A DNA stretch of 64,000 nt, taken from NCBI GenBank assembly GCA_015501605.1, contig JADNRZ010000003.1:558001-622000 (forward strand), given 5' to 3'. A program made the translations under genes and the position numbers. The notes under the pieces were generated by a model, which saw nothing but the letters and a program-made list of their open reading frames with translations, ran no database searches and was not told the origin of the DNA. Origin of the DNA: Panaeolus papilionaceus. Its lineage: Eukaryota; Basidiomycota; Agaricomycetes; Agaricales. Positions 38,501 through 49,883 of this stretch are shown one piece after another. Each line of letters starts with the position of its first letter. Positions within the stretch are counted from its first letter, which is position 1.

Positions 38501-41500
38501 TCGCTAGGGCGAACAACCGATTAATTTATTGGCGACGTCGACTCTCGGTATCCTTGTGGTATCCACCCCCAGCTGCGTCCGGCCGAACCCCTTGAAAATA
38601 AGGGTGCTCCGAAAGCTACCCACCCACAACTCCAGAAACACCATGCACAACCCTTCGAGCTTCGAACACTGCCCAGTTCAAACTTCGAAGTCAGCGCTGC
38701 AGAGCGTCACTCATTACACCAGCCCTTCCGCAACTCAATTTTGAACCCAGTCTGGGGAATTTTTCTACACTTCGACAGTCTCTGCCGGGTTTCCCATCGC
38801 TTCGACGTTTGCAACGCCGTTCAAGGCAGTTATTATTGCTTGGTAGCATGACGCACTTTGTACTTATGATTGCTACTCCTAGTTTACATACTATTTGTGA
38901 CTTTTGAAGCGTCATCAAATGCATCCGTCCGGGTTTCTACTGACTTTTCGTCTAGCATTTTCCCAAGGAACAGGGTGGCTGTCGAACCTCAGGATGATTA
39001 CCTGCAGTGGCATAGCGTTGCGATTATTCGCGCGTAGCGGTTACCTATGCTGTCCTCCGGCCGGTGTTTATGTTTCCATATATGTCAACGCTCCTGCCCT
39101 CCTCCGAACGCGTAAATATTTTGAGTTGACATAGCCTAAACCGAAGACCATATCATCGCGCAGCAGCGGCGCTGGTGGCTTGTTGTTAACGACTGATGAG
39201 TCGTTTTGGGGTTCGAAAATAATGGTGAAATCCATCAGTACATAGATATCCACATCCCATGCAATGTCAAGATATTTGGTAGCCTATTCGGTATTGAAAT
39301 TTTCTATAGATATTGTGTACACCGTCAGTCCACATCCTTCCTGAATTCCTGGGTGTTTCCGTCTCAGTACATATATATATTCCTACACCTATTATAGTCA
39401 ACTCCGCGATCCGTGGAAAACACTATTAACAAGCTCTGCTGAAAGGTCACAGTTTCCACTGCGCAGTATTCATGATAATATTAATAGTGACTGAGCATGC
39501 GCCCGTGGCGCATTGTGGCGAGGGGTGGAGATAAATCGAGGTGGGAAAAAGAGACGTGTTTGAGTGTTGTTCGAAGTGGTGAGGTATCTTCTTGATAAGA
39601 TGAGAAAGGAACGTCCAAAGTGGCTTGAGAAGGTATACTTGCGTGCCTTGTGGGTGTGTGCATTGGGCTTACTCGGGCGGCCAACCTCGAGGCTTGAGGC
39701 GCAACCTCATGTACGCGAGCGTGTCTCAAATTTGGTGATGGCGATAGCCCACGCGCTGAAACGCTCTCTTGAGTTTTGACTTAAACGTAAGTTTGTATGT
39801 AAAAGATGTTCTTAAAAATTTCTATGCATCAAGTTGCTGAAAATTTTGAGGGACTATGGGGCATTCTGCTGGCATGTTTGATTATGTTTGGGGGTTTTCT
39901 GTGTAGGCGCATGGAGAAGAGCGTGAGAAACGCTGGGCCTCGAGGCGCGCTCCGTGCGCGCTCTCAAGCTCGAACCACCCGAGCATTGTTTGTCACGAAT
40001 GGGTTTCGAAATGTCTGACCATGGAGTAACACTTAATTCCCGTCACTCCACCTTCGAAGGTCTCGAACGCTGTGACAACTCCGCATCGCATCCATTTTTC
40101 ACTGTTCATATAAACAAGGCGGATATGTGGTACTCCACCTTCTGATAGGTCATGGAGGCATGTTTACTCAAGCTAGAATGTTTTCTGGTCACCCTTCGAG
40201 GCATGTTACATCGAAGCCTTCGGACGGCAAGCGCAGCAAAGCACGCAATGTATTTCTCAGGTGACCATTCCACGTCCATGTTATCTCGAGCCGAAGGGAT
40301 CAGTTCCGAGTCTTTCCAGCCAACTCTTTCTAATTGACCATATATATACGTTACGCAGGTAAATAATGGCCATCTATGAGCGATAGCGGCCTTAAGCACA
40401 ACCGCCGAACCTTGCTTTCATGCATTGCCTCCCGCGTATCTTGCTGTATGGCTGTACATTCCGTCCGAGCTTGAGCTCCAAGGGTCGACTGAGCACCCTG
40501 GTCACCAACCCATGACTTGTATTAACATGCAGTTCGTTATTATTAAAGTCAGGGCTCTAATGAGAAGCATCCGCGAATTACAATTACACTGCTCACTACA
40601 ATTGTTCAAATAAGGAGTTTGCAATGGACTTGTGAGCCTGAGGCACCCGGACGATCTCCGGAAGTAGCCGTTTCTCCAGGAAATGTCAGGGCCATCGAGC
40701 CTCGATATTCAAGATACCTCGCTTGACGACAACGTGTGCATGGCGAGGCAGGCTTGATGAATTCCCGGGCATGGCCTGATCGCAGTGGGTGGTGTAAGGT
40801 GAGATGTGTCGTGGCAAGTGCTCGCAGCAAGCCGCGTTTACCTTCTCAACGGAATGACTAGAAGAATGGAGACCCACTCTTGTCTGGTGGTCAGCTGAAC
40901 CGGCGATTACTGTCATTGGATGCTGGAACCTCGAAGGGCTGCCCGACTGTGTCGAACACCGGTATGGTCGCTGTTGCTGGGTAACATCGTATTTGTTTCA
41001 TTTTCGTGTCTCATCATCACTGGAGATTGCCTGGGATCTGGGAAGACATCAAGTGATGGATAAATACAGTCCTTTCTAGTGTTAAAGTTCTGCAAAGTTG
41101 GATCTCACATCTCCCATATCAAAACGTGGTCAGGGGACGCATTACAGCATTGCTTATTTTATCATCGTATCTGGGCTTTTCTAAAGATAGACTGCTCTGG
41201 CTATGGTTGTCTATGTATGGACTCTGGTATATCTTAAGGACTAACGGTACCCAATACTTTGGCTATGGCCCGAGTGACGAGTGACAAGTGCCACACAAAG
41301 TATGTGCTCAAAGGCGCTATTAACTGCCACGTCGTAGAGACACGGTCAGTGCTTGATATGTATGTATTGGCCGGGGGCAGCTGACTGGGAATGATACCGT
41401 TGACACTGACAGGCCGGTTTACCTTCTTTCCAGTCCCCGTCACTTTGAATTCACTTTATGAGTTAACCTCAGGCCCACCGGCGACTTAAGTTAAACCTCA

Positions 41501-43845
41501 AGGGGCGTGTACCTTTGGTTGAATTGCATTGGGTGATGATGAGCAGCTGATATCGGTATTAACGCACTTCCCGAACTATGACACAAGGTTAGGTAGAATT
41601 GGGAGTCGTTCGGTGTCCTGCCTGGTACTATGATGTGACGATGAAATCATCTGAATGGTGGGTTCTTCGGAGGCTCAAACGTAGCGTTTCTCTATGGGGT
41701 CTTACCTGGATAAGTGGAAGTGCGCCCAGGCAACATCTTCCGGAAAGCTGTGAAGGGGCGTGATTAACCAAGGCTCCGATCGTGACCGGCTCCGCAGAGA
41801 TCGATATGCGGAATGAATTGGCGGCTTTGACTGTTGAGCTCCTTCGAGGTGTAACGGGCAAAGACGGTGAATCTAACAATTTTATCGTATTCAAGAACTT
41901 TTCAACAGCTGTTGTTCATTTACGATCATGATCAGAACGATGAAAATTACAGTATTCAAGAATTTCATCTTGGAGGAAGACCGGTGCACTGTTGTGCATG
42001 ATCTATTTATACGACAACGGAGCTGCGTGAAGTCAAAATAAGAGAACATTCGAAGAATATGTCTCCAATGTCGAGATAATAGCATTCCGAAGTGTTATGT
42101 ACTTTGATAATTCGAGTTCTGCTTCGCTGTTCCTGGACATGTTGATGACGTACTTAACAGTATCGCCAAATCATACAACCACCAAACCAACCGCAAACAT
42201 GCATGCCTACTTTCTTTTCCTCAGTGCCACATCATGGCAACATCACACGTTCGAGCATCTAAAAGAGTGCTTCCTTTCGAATTCTCGAAGGCATTGCACA
42301 TAAAATTTCGACGGAGAAACTGCCTGTTTTGGCCTGTTTCGGAGTCGCGTTCTCAGTAGGAGTCAAAACGCCTTGTCCTCGCTGTTTTAATCGCAGAGGT
42401 TGTTTTTCCTCCACCGACCCCTTTCAAGGAACATTGTAAAGCTATAAAGCGATCTTCGAGACTGCGATGAGTGATCTCTTTCCTCGCTCTTCTGATTCTG
42501 GGCAACTTTTGTTACCTTTGATCTTGCTTGCGAAATTCAACTCCCATATCTACATATCTGGTTAGACTGTTCACTTCGAATAACTCTAACCAAGTACCGA
42601 ATCTATCAAAGGACTGATTTCTCGTGGTACCACTTACTAGCCCCACTGGACCAATCTCACTGCCAGGCCCAATTGTACTTCCGTTACATGAGCTCGAGAC
42701 GATGCCCTACCTGTTCTTCGATAGATTAGGCCTGAATCATTCACTATCGGTGCTCGGTGGCATCTTGAACTAATTATACTTCAGTCATCAGACGTATACT
42801 CAGACCTCACTAGGCAATGGCTTTCTGACTGATCTCGATAGAGCGCGATAGTTGACCTTCATTCGCGTGGTCTCAGTTACCTTGAGCCTTGCGGGACTCC
42901 TGACATGCTACACAAATGACGCTCTGTGCAACCAATACCCGTCAGAAGATCGCTACTGACGACACTCACATACAAATAGCAAGCGGCGTATCTCCCCATA
43001 GCCATGTTCTCCAAATGACAGAATTCCATGGGCAACTGTGTATCATCATTCTTCGTTGCTCGAGATGTCGTCATATCAATGTCGGGAGACACGGAACGAT
43101 GGCCGACATGTCACTCAGATCGACTTTACTGATAATATAAATAACTAAGTGGCAATGCGGTCCATGACTGAAGGCTACTGCTGCATCAGTGAAGTCAGTG
43201 TCTTTCTTCGAAGGAAATCAATTCTAGCGTTGGCGTAGTCATCCTCGGCCTGTCAAAGAAATCGAAAAGCATCCACGAACGTCACTACCTCGGTGAAACA
43301 GCTCAGGATTTCTCGATAGCGGAAACCTCTTGCAAAGCGTTGCTTACAAGTCCTTTCGTTGAGAACGAGTCACCAAAGAAGAATGCGTGCGTGAGTAGGC
43401 CATGAGGCAAGCAGGATAATTCCCATTAGGCAATGGGCGCTTACGCGTCGAACATTCGCGACGGCCCTCGCTTTTCTTGCTGGAGCGCATTCGTCGTTAC
43501 AGTACTCTCATAATCGTCGCCTTTTAGCAATTCCGCCGATTTGATCCTTGGATTCACAAACTCCAATTGGCCAGCGTCATGCTTCATGAGAGAGCAATCA
43601 CAATCAAAATATCCACGACATCTAATATCATGATTCTTCAGACAGATGAATGGTGAACATTGGGCGATAGTGTTCCGTGGCTACCCGGACGCGGATTATG
43701 CGGAGAATTGGGCGGGAATACGGGGCGACGCCAGCGATGGAGTTCACCACGTGATTAACGATGTGATATAGCCCTTCGATGGCCATTAATCGCGTCCATC
43801 TTCTCTCTTTCTTCATCCACCACCATCTATTCTAATCAACGTACA
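38501..43845. other. gene desert, right part, up to malate dehydrogenase
   Basis: No gene, transposon or RNA recognised. One exon-like plus-strand stretch lies at about 41808-41930. The last 100 bp, pyrimidine-rich with TTCTCTCTTTCTTC, are the likely leader of the malate dehydrogenase gene. Confidence 0.45.
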
Positions 43846-45341
43846 ATGGTCAAAGCTGTCGTCCTAGGAGCTGCTGGTGAGTATCTTCGATCCCAGATTT
43901 ATTGAGCATAACGCTGAGCATGGATCAGGTGGTATCGGTCAACCTCTGGCGCTCCTCCTGAAGGCAAACCCCCTCGTCACAGAGGTATGTGCCACCTCTA
44001 GTTTGATACACATATGGCTGAACAGCTTCACCAGCTTGGTCTCTACGATATCGTCAACACCCCCGGAGTTGCCGCCGATCTTTCCCACATCTCCACCCCT
44101 GCCAAAGTTCAGGGTTTCCTCCCAGCTGATGACGGCCTCACAAAGGTTTTGACTGGCGCTGACATCGTTGTCATCCCCGCTGGCGTCCCAAGAAAGCCTG
44201 GAGTAAGTCGTTTATGCTGTTAAAGATTGTATTTTTTACTGATGGTCGGCTAGATGACCCGGTAATGACTGCCAGCTATTTTTTCTAAATCGGTCAACTG
44301 ACATGACATTTCGATCAGTGATGATCTCTTCAAGGTAAGAATATGAATAGGGGCTATTTACAGAACACAACCGTAATCATAATTCTAGATCAACGCAGGC
44401 ATCGTCAAGGGGCTTGCCACCGGAATTGCGACAACTGCACCCAAGGCTTTCGTCCTGGTTATCTCCAACCCAGTCAACTCAACCGTCCCCATTGTCGCTG
44501 AGACCTTCAAGAAGCACGGTGTCTTCGACCCCAAGCGGTAGGAAATTTGCCTGCTCACTGGGACCTCTATTAACGGTATCCTTGTATTCTTACAGCCTCT
44601 TCGGTGTCACTACTCTCGATGTCGTCCGCGCCTCGACCTTCGTTGCTGAGATCATCGGTGACCTCTCCGTCGCCCCCAAGGTCGTCGTTCCTGTCGTCGG
44701 TGGCCACAGTGGTGTAACTGTAGGCTTTTCTTCTCCCTTTCCCAGAAATATTGCTAATCCTTGGTTACAAGATTGTTCCCCTCCTTTCCCAGTCATCCCA
44801 CCCCCTTCCTTCGTCCGTCAGCGCTGAGGCACACAGCGCACTCGTTAACCGCATTCAATTTGGGGGTGATGAGGTTGTGAAGGCTAAGGATGGTGCTGGA
44901 TCAGCCACACTTTCCATGGCTTATGCTGGTGCCGAATTCGCCTCCAAGGTCATTCGTGCTTTGAAGGGCGAGAAGGGCATTGTTGCTCCCAGCTATGTCA
45001 GCCTCGAGGCTGACGCCGAGGGAGCCGCTGCTCTTACCAAGGAGCTCGGAAAATCTCTTGCTTACTTCTCCTCTAACGTTGAGCTCGGCGTAAGTACCAA
45101 TCTGCTGTTGTCATTGATTTTTCTAACAGCCTTCTGCTCAGACCGAGGGTGTTACAAAACTCCACCCTCTCGGCAACATTACCGAGGGTGAGCAGACTCT
45201 TATCAAGGATGCGATCCCCGAACTCGTTAAAAACATTGAGACTGTGAGTTTAAACTCGCTCGTGCCTAAACAATCGAATTGACAAGGACTCGGTAGGGTG
45301 TCAACTTTGTTGCTGAGTCAAACAACAAGGCTACCTTGTAG
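43846..45341 (+). CDS. NAD-dependent malate dehydrogenase, probably cytosolic
   Basis: Interconverts malate and oxaloacetate with NAD+. From the ATG at 43846 the protein starts [20 protein letters not shown], containing the GxxGxxG dinucleotide-binding loop, and continues [37 protein letters not shown] (substrate-binding mobile loop with its arginines), [24 protein letters not shown] and GGHSGVT (catalytic His), ending NNKATL. Length is about 340 residues, normal for the family. No mitochondrial presequence precedes the fold and no SKL-type peroxisomal end is visible, so a cytosolic enzyme is most likely. There are about nine exons. Two are tiny: 44254-44261 (8 nt) and 44319-44334 (16 nt), flanked by introns of 51, 57 and 54 nt with GT...AG ends; together they supply MTRDDLFK of the mobile loop. 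The fungal paralogue nomenclature is not resolved here. Confidence 0.95.
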
Positions 45342-45686
45342 ACTTATGCGATTTATTAGAATGAAAAAATTGACGACTGTAAACTTAAATTGTATGTATT
45401 GAAAGGATATAATAGAGCTTTCGACCCCAAATGTATGATGTTTGATTCAAACTTCTCCCTGTAAAGGATAATAACAGTTGATGCATGGACATCGCACGGT
45501 GCTCTGCAGACAGACAAGGATTGATCCGTGCATTCACCGCCACATAGCCCACCATCAAGTCCGAGTCGTCAACACAACCTGATGTCAACTGAGTGAAATT
45601 TATAATCACCTTTCCACTCCCAGTCTTTTACGGGACTCTGCTGCACCTGGATAACAATGCCCCTCGTGGGTTGAGAAATATCTTCC
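45342..45686. other. intergenic, malate dehydrogenase 3' flank
   Basis: No gene seen; 3' flank of malate dehydrogenase and 5' flank of the next gene. Confidence 0.5.
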
Positions 45687-47157
45687 ATGTCCAGCATACC
45701 TGATTTCATCATACCTGACAATGCCTCTTCGAACATTACTTTTCAAGGCGACTGGGCACCTCTGGATCAACCAGACGGATCGTTTCTTAACAAACTTTAT
45801 GCTGCTCCATCCGGTGTATCATCAATCATATATAAATTCTCCGGTGAGTCGACAGTTTGAAAGTGTTGTTTCAAAGAGCATGTAACAATCTGTGAACAGA
45901 TGGGGAGTCGATAGATGTGGTTGGGACATACAACAGATACAAGGGCTCGAGCTTGAAAGTGTTGAGCTGTGACGTGGATGGAATACCTGCGATAATCAAT
46001 GCCTTTGACAACTCCTACAACACATTTATTAGCTGGCGTTTCTGCTCTCTACACGGGTTTGGTCCTGGGCACCATGTCCTCAATTTCACGGTTGAGGTGG
46101 AAAGGAGCGGTGACAACGTATCAGCCACCCCTCTTTTATTCGAGAACTTCTTGATCAAGCCTTCCTCCACTTCCCCACTCGCGAATCATTTTCTCGTTGT
46201 GAATGCTCTGCAGCCAATAATACAGTACTCCGGTGATTGGATTAATAGTACGATCAATAATTGGTACTATACTGTCACTCCAGGTTCAACAGCCGTTGTA
46301 AGCTTTAATGGTATGAGTCCACGTCTATTCCACCTTGATTCTGTCCAGCTCACCAGAGTTATGATAGGCACCTCCCTGTATTGGTACAACAGTTGGCGCA
46401 GTGACTTCTCCGGTAAAGGAACTAATGCTACTTGGGCCATCGATCAAGGTCCTCCGACGGTCCTGAGCATTCCAGCAATCGCGAATGCAGCGTCAGCACC
46501 TGACTACGTCACTGGATGGCTCTTCTACATTCAAGATCTGGCGCCAGGCCCTCATCGTCTGGAAGTCACCTATGGCAAGGTCGGGCGTCCACTTCTTTTG
46601 GAATATCTCCTCATTGGAAACTTCGATTCGACGACATCGACGGGATCAAGACCTAGTGATGTTCCCAGCTCCACGATATCTCAACGCCCGACGGAAACAG
46701 CTGACTCTATCAATTCGGGTGGTACGAGCCAGGCTTTTCACTTATCATAATCTATGTGACTCGATATTGACGAAGAGACTTAGGATTATCCCCTGCAGCA
46801 AAAATTAGTATCGGTGTTAACGTCACTGCTGGGGTTCTCCTCGTCGTCGCCCTCCTGATTTACATCTTCTGGCGAAGGACCAAGCGCCTCAGTTCCTGCG
46901 ATAACCCTGACTCCTCGACAGTAGAGTCCCCTGTTGACACCTCAGAACTTATGAATTCTACCAAGGGGACCCCAGTTACTCCCCAGTGGCTTCTAACCTC
47001 GCAATCCTTGTTGACTAGTAACCAGACAGATGGCAATGGCTCACGCCATCACTTACCAGCGATATCCGAGATGGACCCTCAAGCTGAGGTCCTACCCCCA
47101 TATCATCTAGAACACCCGATACCGGGAAGGACCGCACAGACTATAGACCAAGGATAA
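45687..47157 (+). CDS. glycosylated single-pass membrane protein of Agaricomycete type
   Basis: Three exons (45687-45843, 45900-46721, 46784-47157) join in frame to 450 residues. About the first 300 residues form two beta-rich repeats of the kind often placed near galactose-binding folds: each has a Trp/Tyr-rich opening (FQGDWAPLD; IQYSGDWINSTINN) and closes with a PGPHxL motif (GFGPGHHVLNFTV; LAPGPHRLEVTYG). At least six N-glycosylation sequons (NAS, NIT, NFT, NVS, NST, NAT) mark this side as extracellular. A Ser/Thr linker leads to one membrane span at about residues 337-358 (VTAGVLLVVALLIYIFWRR) with a positive stop, then a cytoplasmic tail of about 90 residues rich in Ser/Thr/Pro. Many mushroom genomes carry families of this layout; function unknown, possibly cell-surface sensing. 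No cleavable signal peptide is visible at this start, so an upstream exon or a signal-anchor mechanism is possible. Confidence 0.85.
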
Positions 47158-47595
47158 CACAGAAGCACTCGACCTTTGCTCGGCGTGAAGCAGAAGTGCG
47201 AATGGGGAAGCATCGCCTCGAAACAGGCTGCATCTGAAAACAAACCTACCAATGTGCATAACTTCCTCGTGAGAAGCAAATCAGGCGCATGCCATATATC
47301 AGCTACGACACTTGCCAGGGCTCGCACCCGTCGGGTTAAGAAGTATGTCTACACTGTCTTCCAACCCGGCAAAAGAGGACGCTCGAAAGGCCTGCCCGTA
47401 ATCAAGGAGCATATGGGCGTCATGGAGGGCAGTGCGTTCCCAGAGTACAAGTATCTGCAATATCAATAGCACAACGTACATGGGCTGGGGTTACAAGTTA
47501 TTTCAACGTTAGTTGCTACAGAAGAATACAAAATGTAAAAATAATGGTCATTGAAACGTTATTTCGTAAAAATCTCGGTCATTAAGTGTTCGTGT
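47158..47595. other. intergenic between convergent genes
   Basis: 3' flanks of two convergent genes; no further gene supported. A frame stays open at 47176-47469 but has no ATG start or motif. Confidence 0.5.
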
Positions 47596-49883
47596 TTAAT
47601 GTGTGGTATATTGGATGTGTTGAGGAATGGTAGCAGTGGAGCCCAGTTCCTCGACATTATAGGTGGTCTTCAGATCTTGGGTCATTTGCGAATCATCGAT
47701 AGCCTCTCTGAAAAGTTCGACGTCAACCATATGATCTTGAAGTAACGACATGATGCCGCGCTGCGATCTTGGTAGATTGAGTTCCTGCTGAATTTTGGGA
47801 TATTCATGCAGGTAGGCCTTCGCAATCTTGTCTTTCTCCAACTGTTGGGCCAAACCAAAGATGGACAACTCCTTGCTGCCTATAATGGGTCGTCAGGAAC
47901 GATGGTAAATATATTATTACGGAGGACTAACCAAAAAACATCCTCATCATAGTGGTCCCAAACAGCAAGGCGAATATTCCTCCCAAGAAAGTCCAGAGTC
48001 CACCAATAGCGGAGAAACCGCCGAGAATGGATTTCTCTCTGTCTTCTTCGAAGACTCGAACCTCAGAAACGTCGAGATGATAGAAGAACCGGAGGGTGGA
48101 GGAGGTCCTCGACATATTGAAGACAGGCGGGTCCAGGGTTGCTAGAGGATCAGGGACGATGTGACCAGCTCGGGGTACCCAGAAGGTGTTTTGGCTCTAT
48201 GGTCGAGAGTCAAAATCACAACGAGAAAGTAGGGACATTCGAAACAAAGACTGACCTCGAACATACCGAGAGCAGACAAGGCGGGGTGTTTCAACGCTTT
48301 TCTGATTTCGATACTGATAGGCGCAAGATAGTGGGCACTTGGTGGGAGGGGAATGGATTCCGTTTTGCGAGTCAGGTACATGGGATCATTGGTAAATCCA
48401 GCATAGACGCCAATAACACTTTCGAACAAGGAGACATCGACGTCGGGTTCTATCATGAGCGTTTCATAATTCACCTCGATCAAGATGTCAGGCATCCAGT
48501 CAGTTCTGTAAGAGGGCTCGTCCGGTTCTGCGAAGATAGCATTGACACGATGCTCATAACAAAACGGTGTTATAACAATAATTTGCACTTACCGAACTTT
48601 GTTCGCCCAGGACACCTGACGTGGATTATCTGAAGTGGTTTATCGCCCGGGGAAATAACATCCGGCATATGTTCACAAGGGGGCTTGTCATCAGGCTCTG
48701 CGAATGATGTTGTTAGCCTTATAAAGCCATGTGCGAGGGTATTAATATGGGTATGCATACTTCTATTGTCCCATAGAGGTATGACAGTAATTGCAGAATG
48801 AAAGCGTTCGGAGGTGTTCATTCCAGGAATACTATCAAGGGATGAGTCGTATATGCGTCGAGACTGTCTCGCAATTGTCAGAAACTGAAGCGTGAACAAA
48901 ATATATTCATACGTACAAACGCAAAATTCCAGGTTTGTGGTTCGGTTTCCTCATAGGGGTCCAGAGCAGCGCCACGCGACTCCCTCACTGGAATGAAGGC
49001 GGTCTCCTTGAGCGGCTTGATAAAAAGCGCAAGAATGGCATAGCCAAAAAGGGCAGAGATGAACGCTCCGGCAATGAAGCCCCGTACAAGCCTTGCAGAT
49101 AAGCTTTCACCACTGTAACAGATATATGGTTCTCAGTACATTGTTTGGAAACGGATAAAAATATACCACGCACGCGAATTGAATGCGCCAGATTGAGCGA
49201 CCAATCAACAGAGAGTAGGCGGCAGGACAGTTGGCGATAGGGATACCTTTAATACGCATGGCATCTTCCATGAAATCGAAAGCTTTCAACAGGTTTCTTC
49301 CTTTGTGTCGGATTACAGCGGCGAATCTACAAAGGAGGAGGAAGAATGAGGCCCCAATAAGGCCCCATCCTGCTACGAATACCACCACGATCGCGGTTGG
49401 CGTCAAGCGATTGAGGTTTTTGGTTTCTGGACCATGAAAAAAGATAAGCACTGAAAATAAGCGTCAGTATTGGGCTCGCTTGTGTAGCTCGTTGATTGCT
49501 GCCTTACCAAGAAGCTCAGCTATAGCCAGGATGAGATCCAGTAGCCGGACCATGAAGCGTGATTTAAAGGCACTAAGGTAATCATACTTAAGCATCGAGC
49601 ACAACAGACTTCGCTGGAGTCACAGGAGGCAAAAGGATGCTTACCTGACGATCTGGTGCACAAACACAAATGATACAGTGCCAAGGTAGGCTCGGGTATA
49701 GGCATCCTTCAAATCCAAAGATGACGCCGCAGTTCCAATTGCGACCACCGAGCAAAATATAGCCAGTCTGAGCGTCGCTAGCTTGAGCCTCGGATTGAAA
49801 AAGAACGGTTCGACGCGCTTTCGAACGTGATGGGCTCGTGAGGGTTGAGCATCGGCCATGATGGAAGGTTGGGGAAATTCCAT
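47596..49883 (-). CDS. multi-pass membrane protein of unknown function (Agaricomycete family)
   Basis: About nine minus-strand exons join in frame to roughly 590 residues, stop at 47596. The start is either 49883 (MEFPQPSIMADAQ) or 49859 (MADAQPS). The N-terminal part carries about five hydrophobic spans: LATLRLAIFCSVVAIGTAA, GTVSFVFVHQIV, LLDLILAIAELLVLIFF, AIVVVFVAGWGLIGASFFLL and FIAGAFISALFGYAILALFI. A soluble middle region follows (about residues 270-450) with MPDILIEVNY and FEEDREKS words, then another span (GGLWTFLGGIFALLFGTTMM) and a C-terminal domain with FGLAQQLEKDK and a Leu-rich end. I recall similar unnamed proteins in mushroom fungi with this C-terminal pattern; no enzyme motif is visible. 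The donor at the third junction (GTGCGT inside TTCGC) was chosen because it alone keeps the frame. It is convergent with the glycoprotein gene to its left. Confidence 0.78.

Noticed and set aside
13942..43845. Transposon or retroelement explanation for the gene desert
   Set aside because: No reverse transcriptase (YxDD), integrase, transposase or long terminal repeat was found in any frame; it remains possible only as fully eroded relics.
13942..43845. Mating-type locus
   Set aside because: No homeodomain, STE3-like seven-span receptor or CaaX-ending pheromone precursor could be recognised, and the flanking genes are not the usual MAT neighbours.
47176..47469. 97-codon open frame after the glycoprotein gene
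   Set aside because: Begins with TTG, no motif, lies in the 3' flank between convergent genes.
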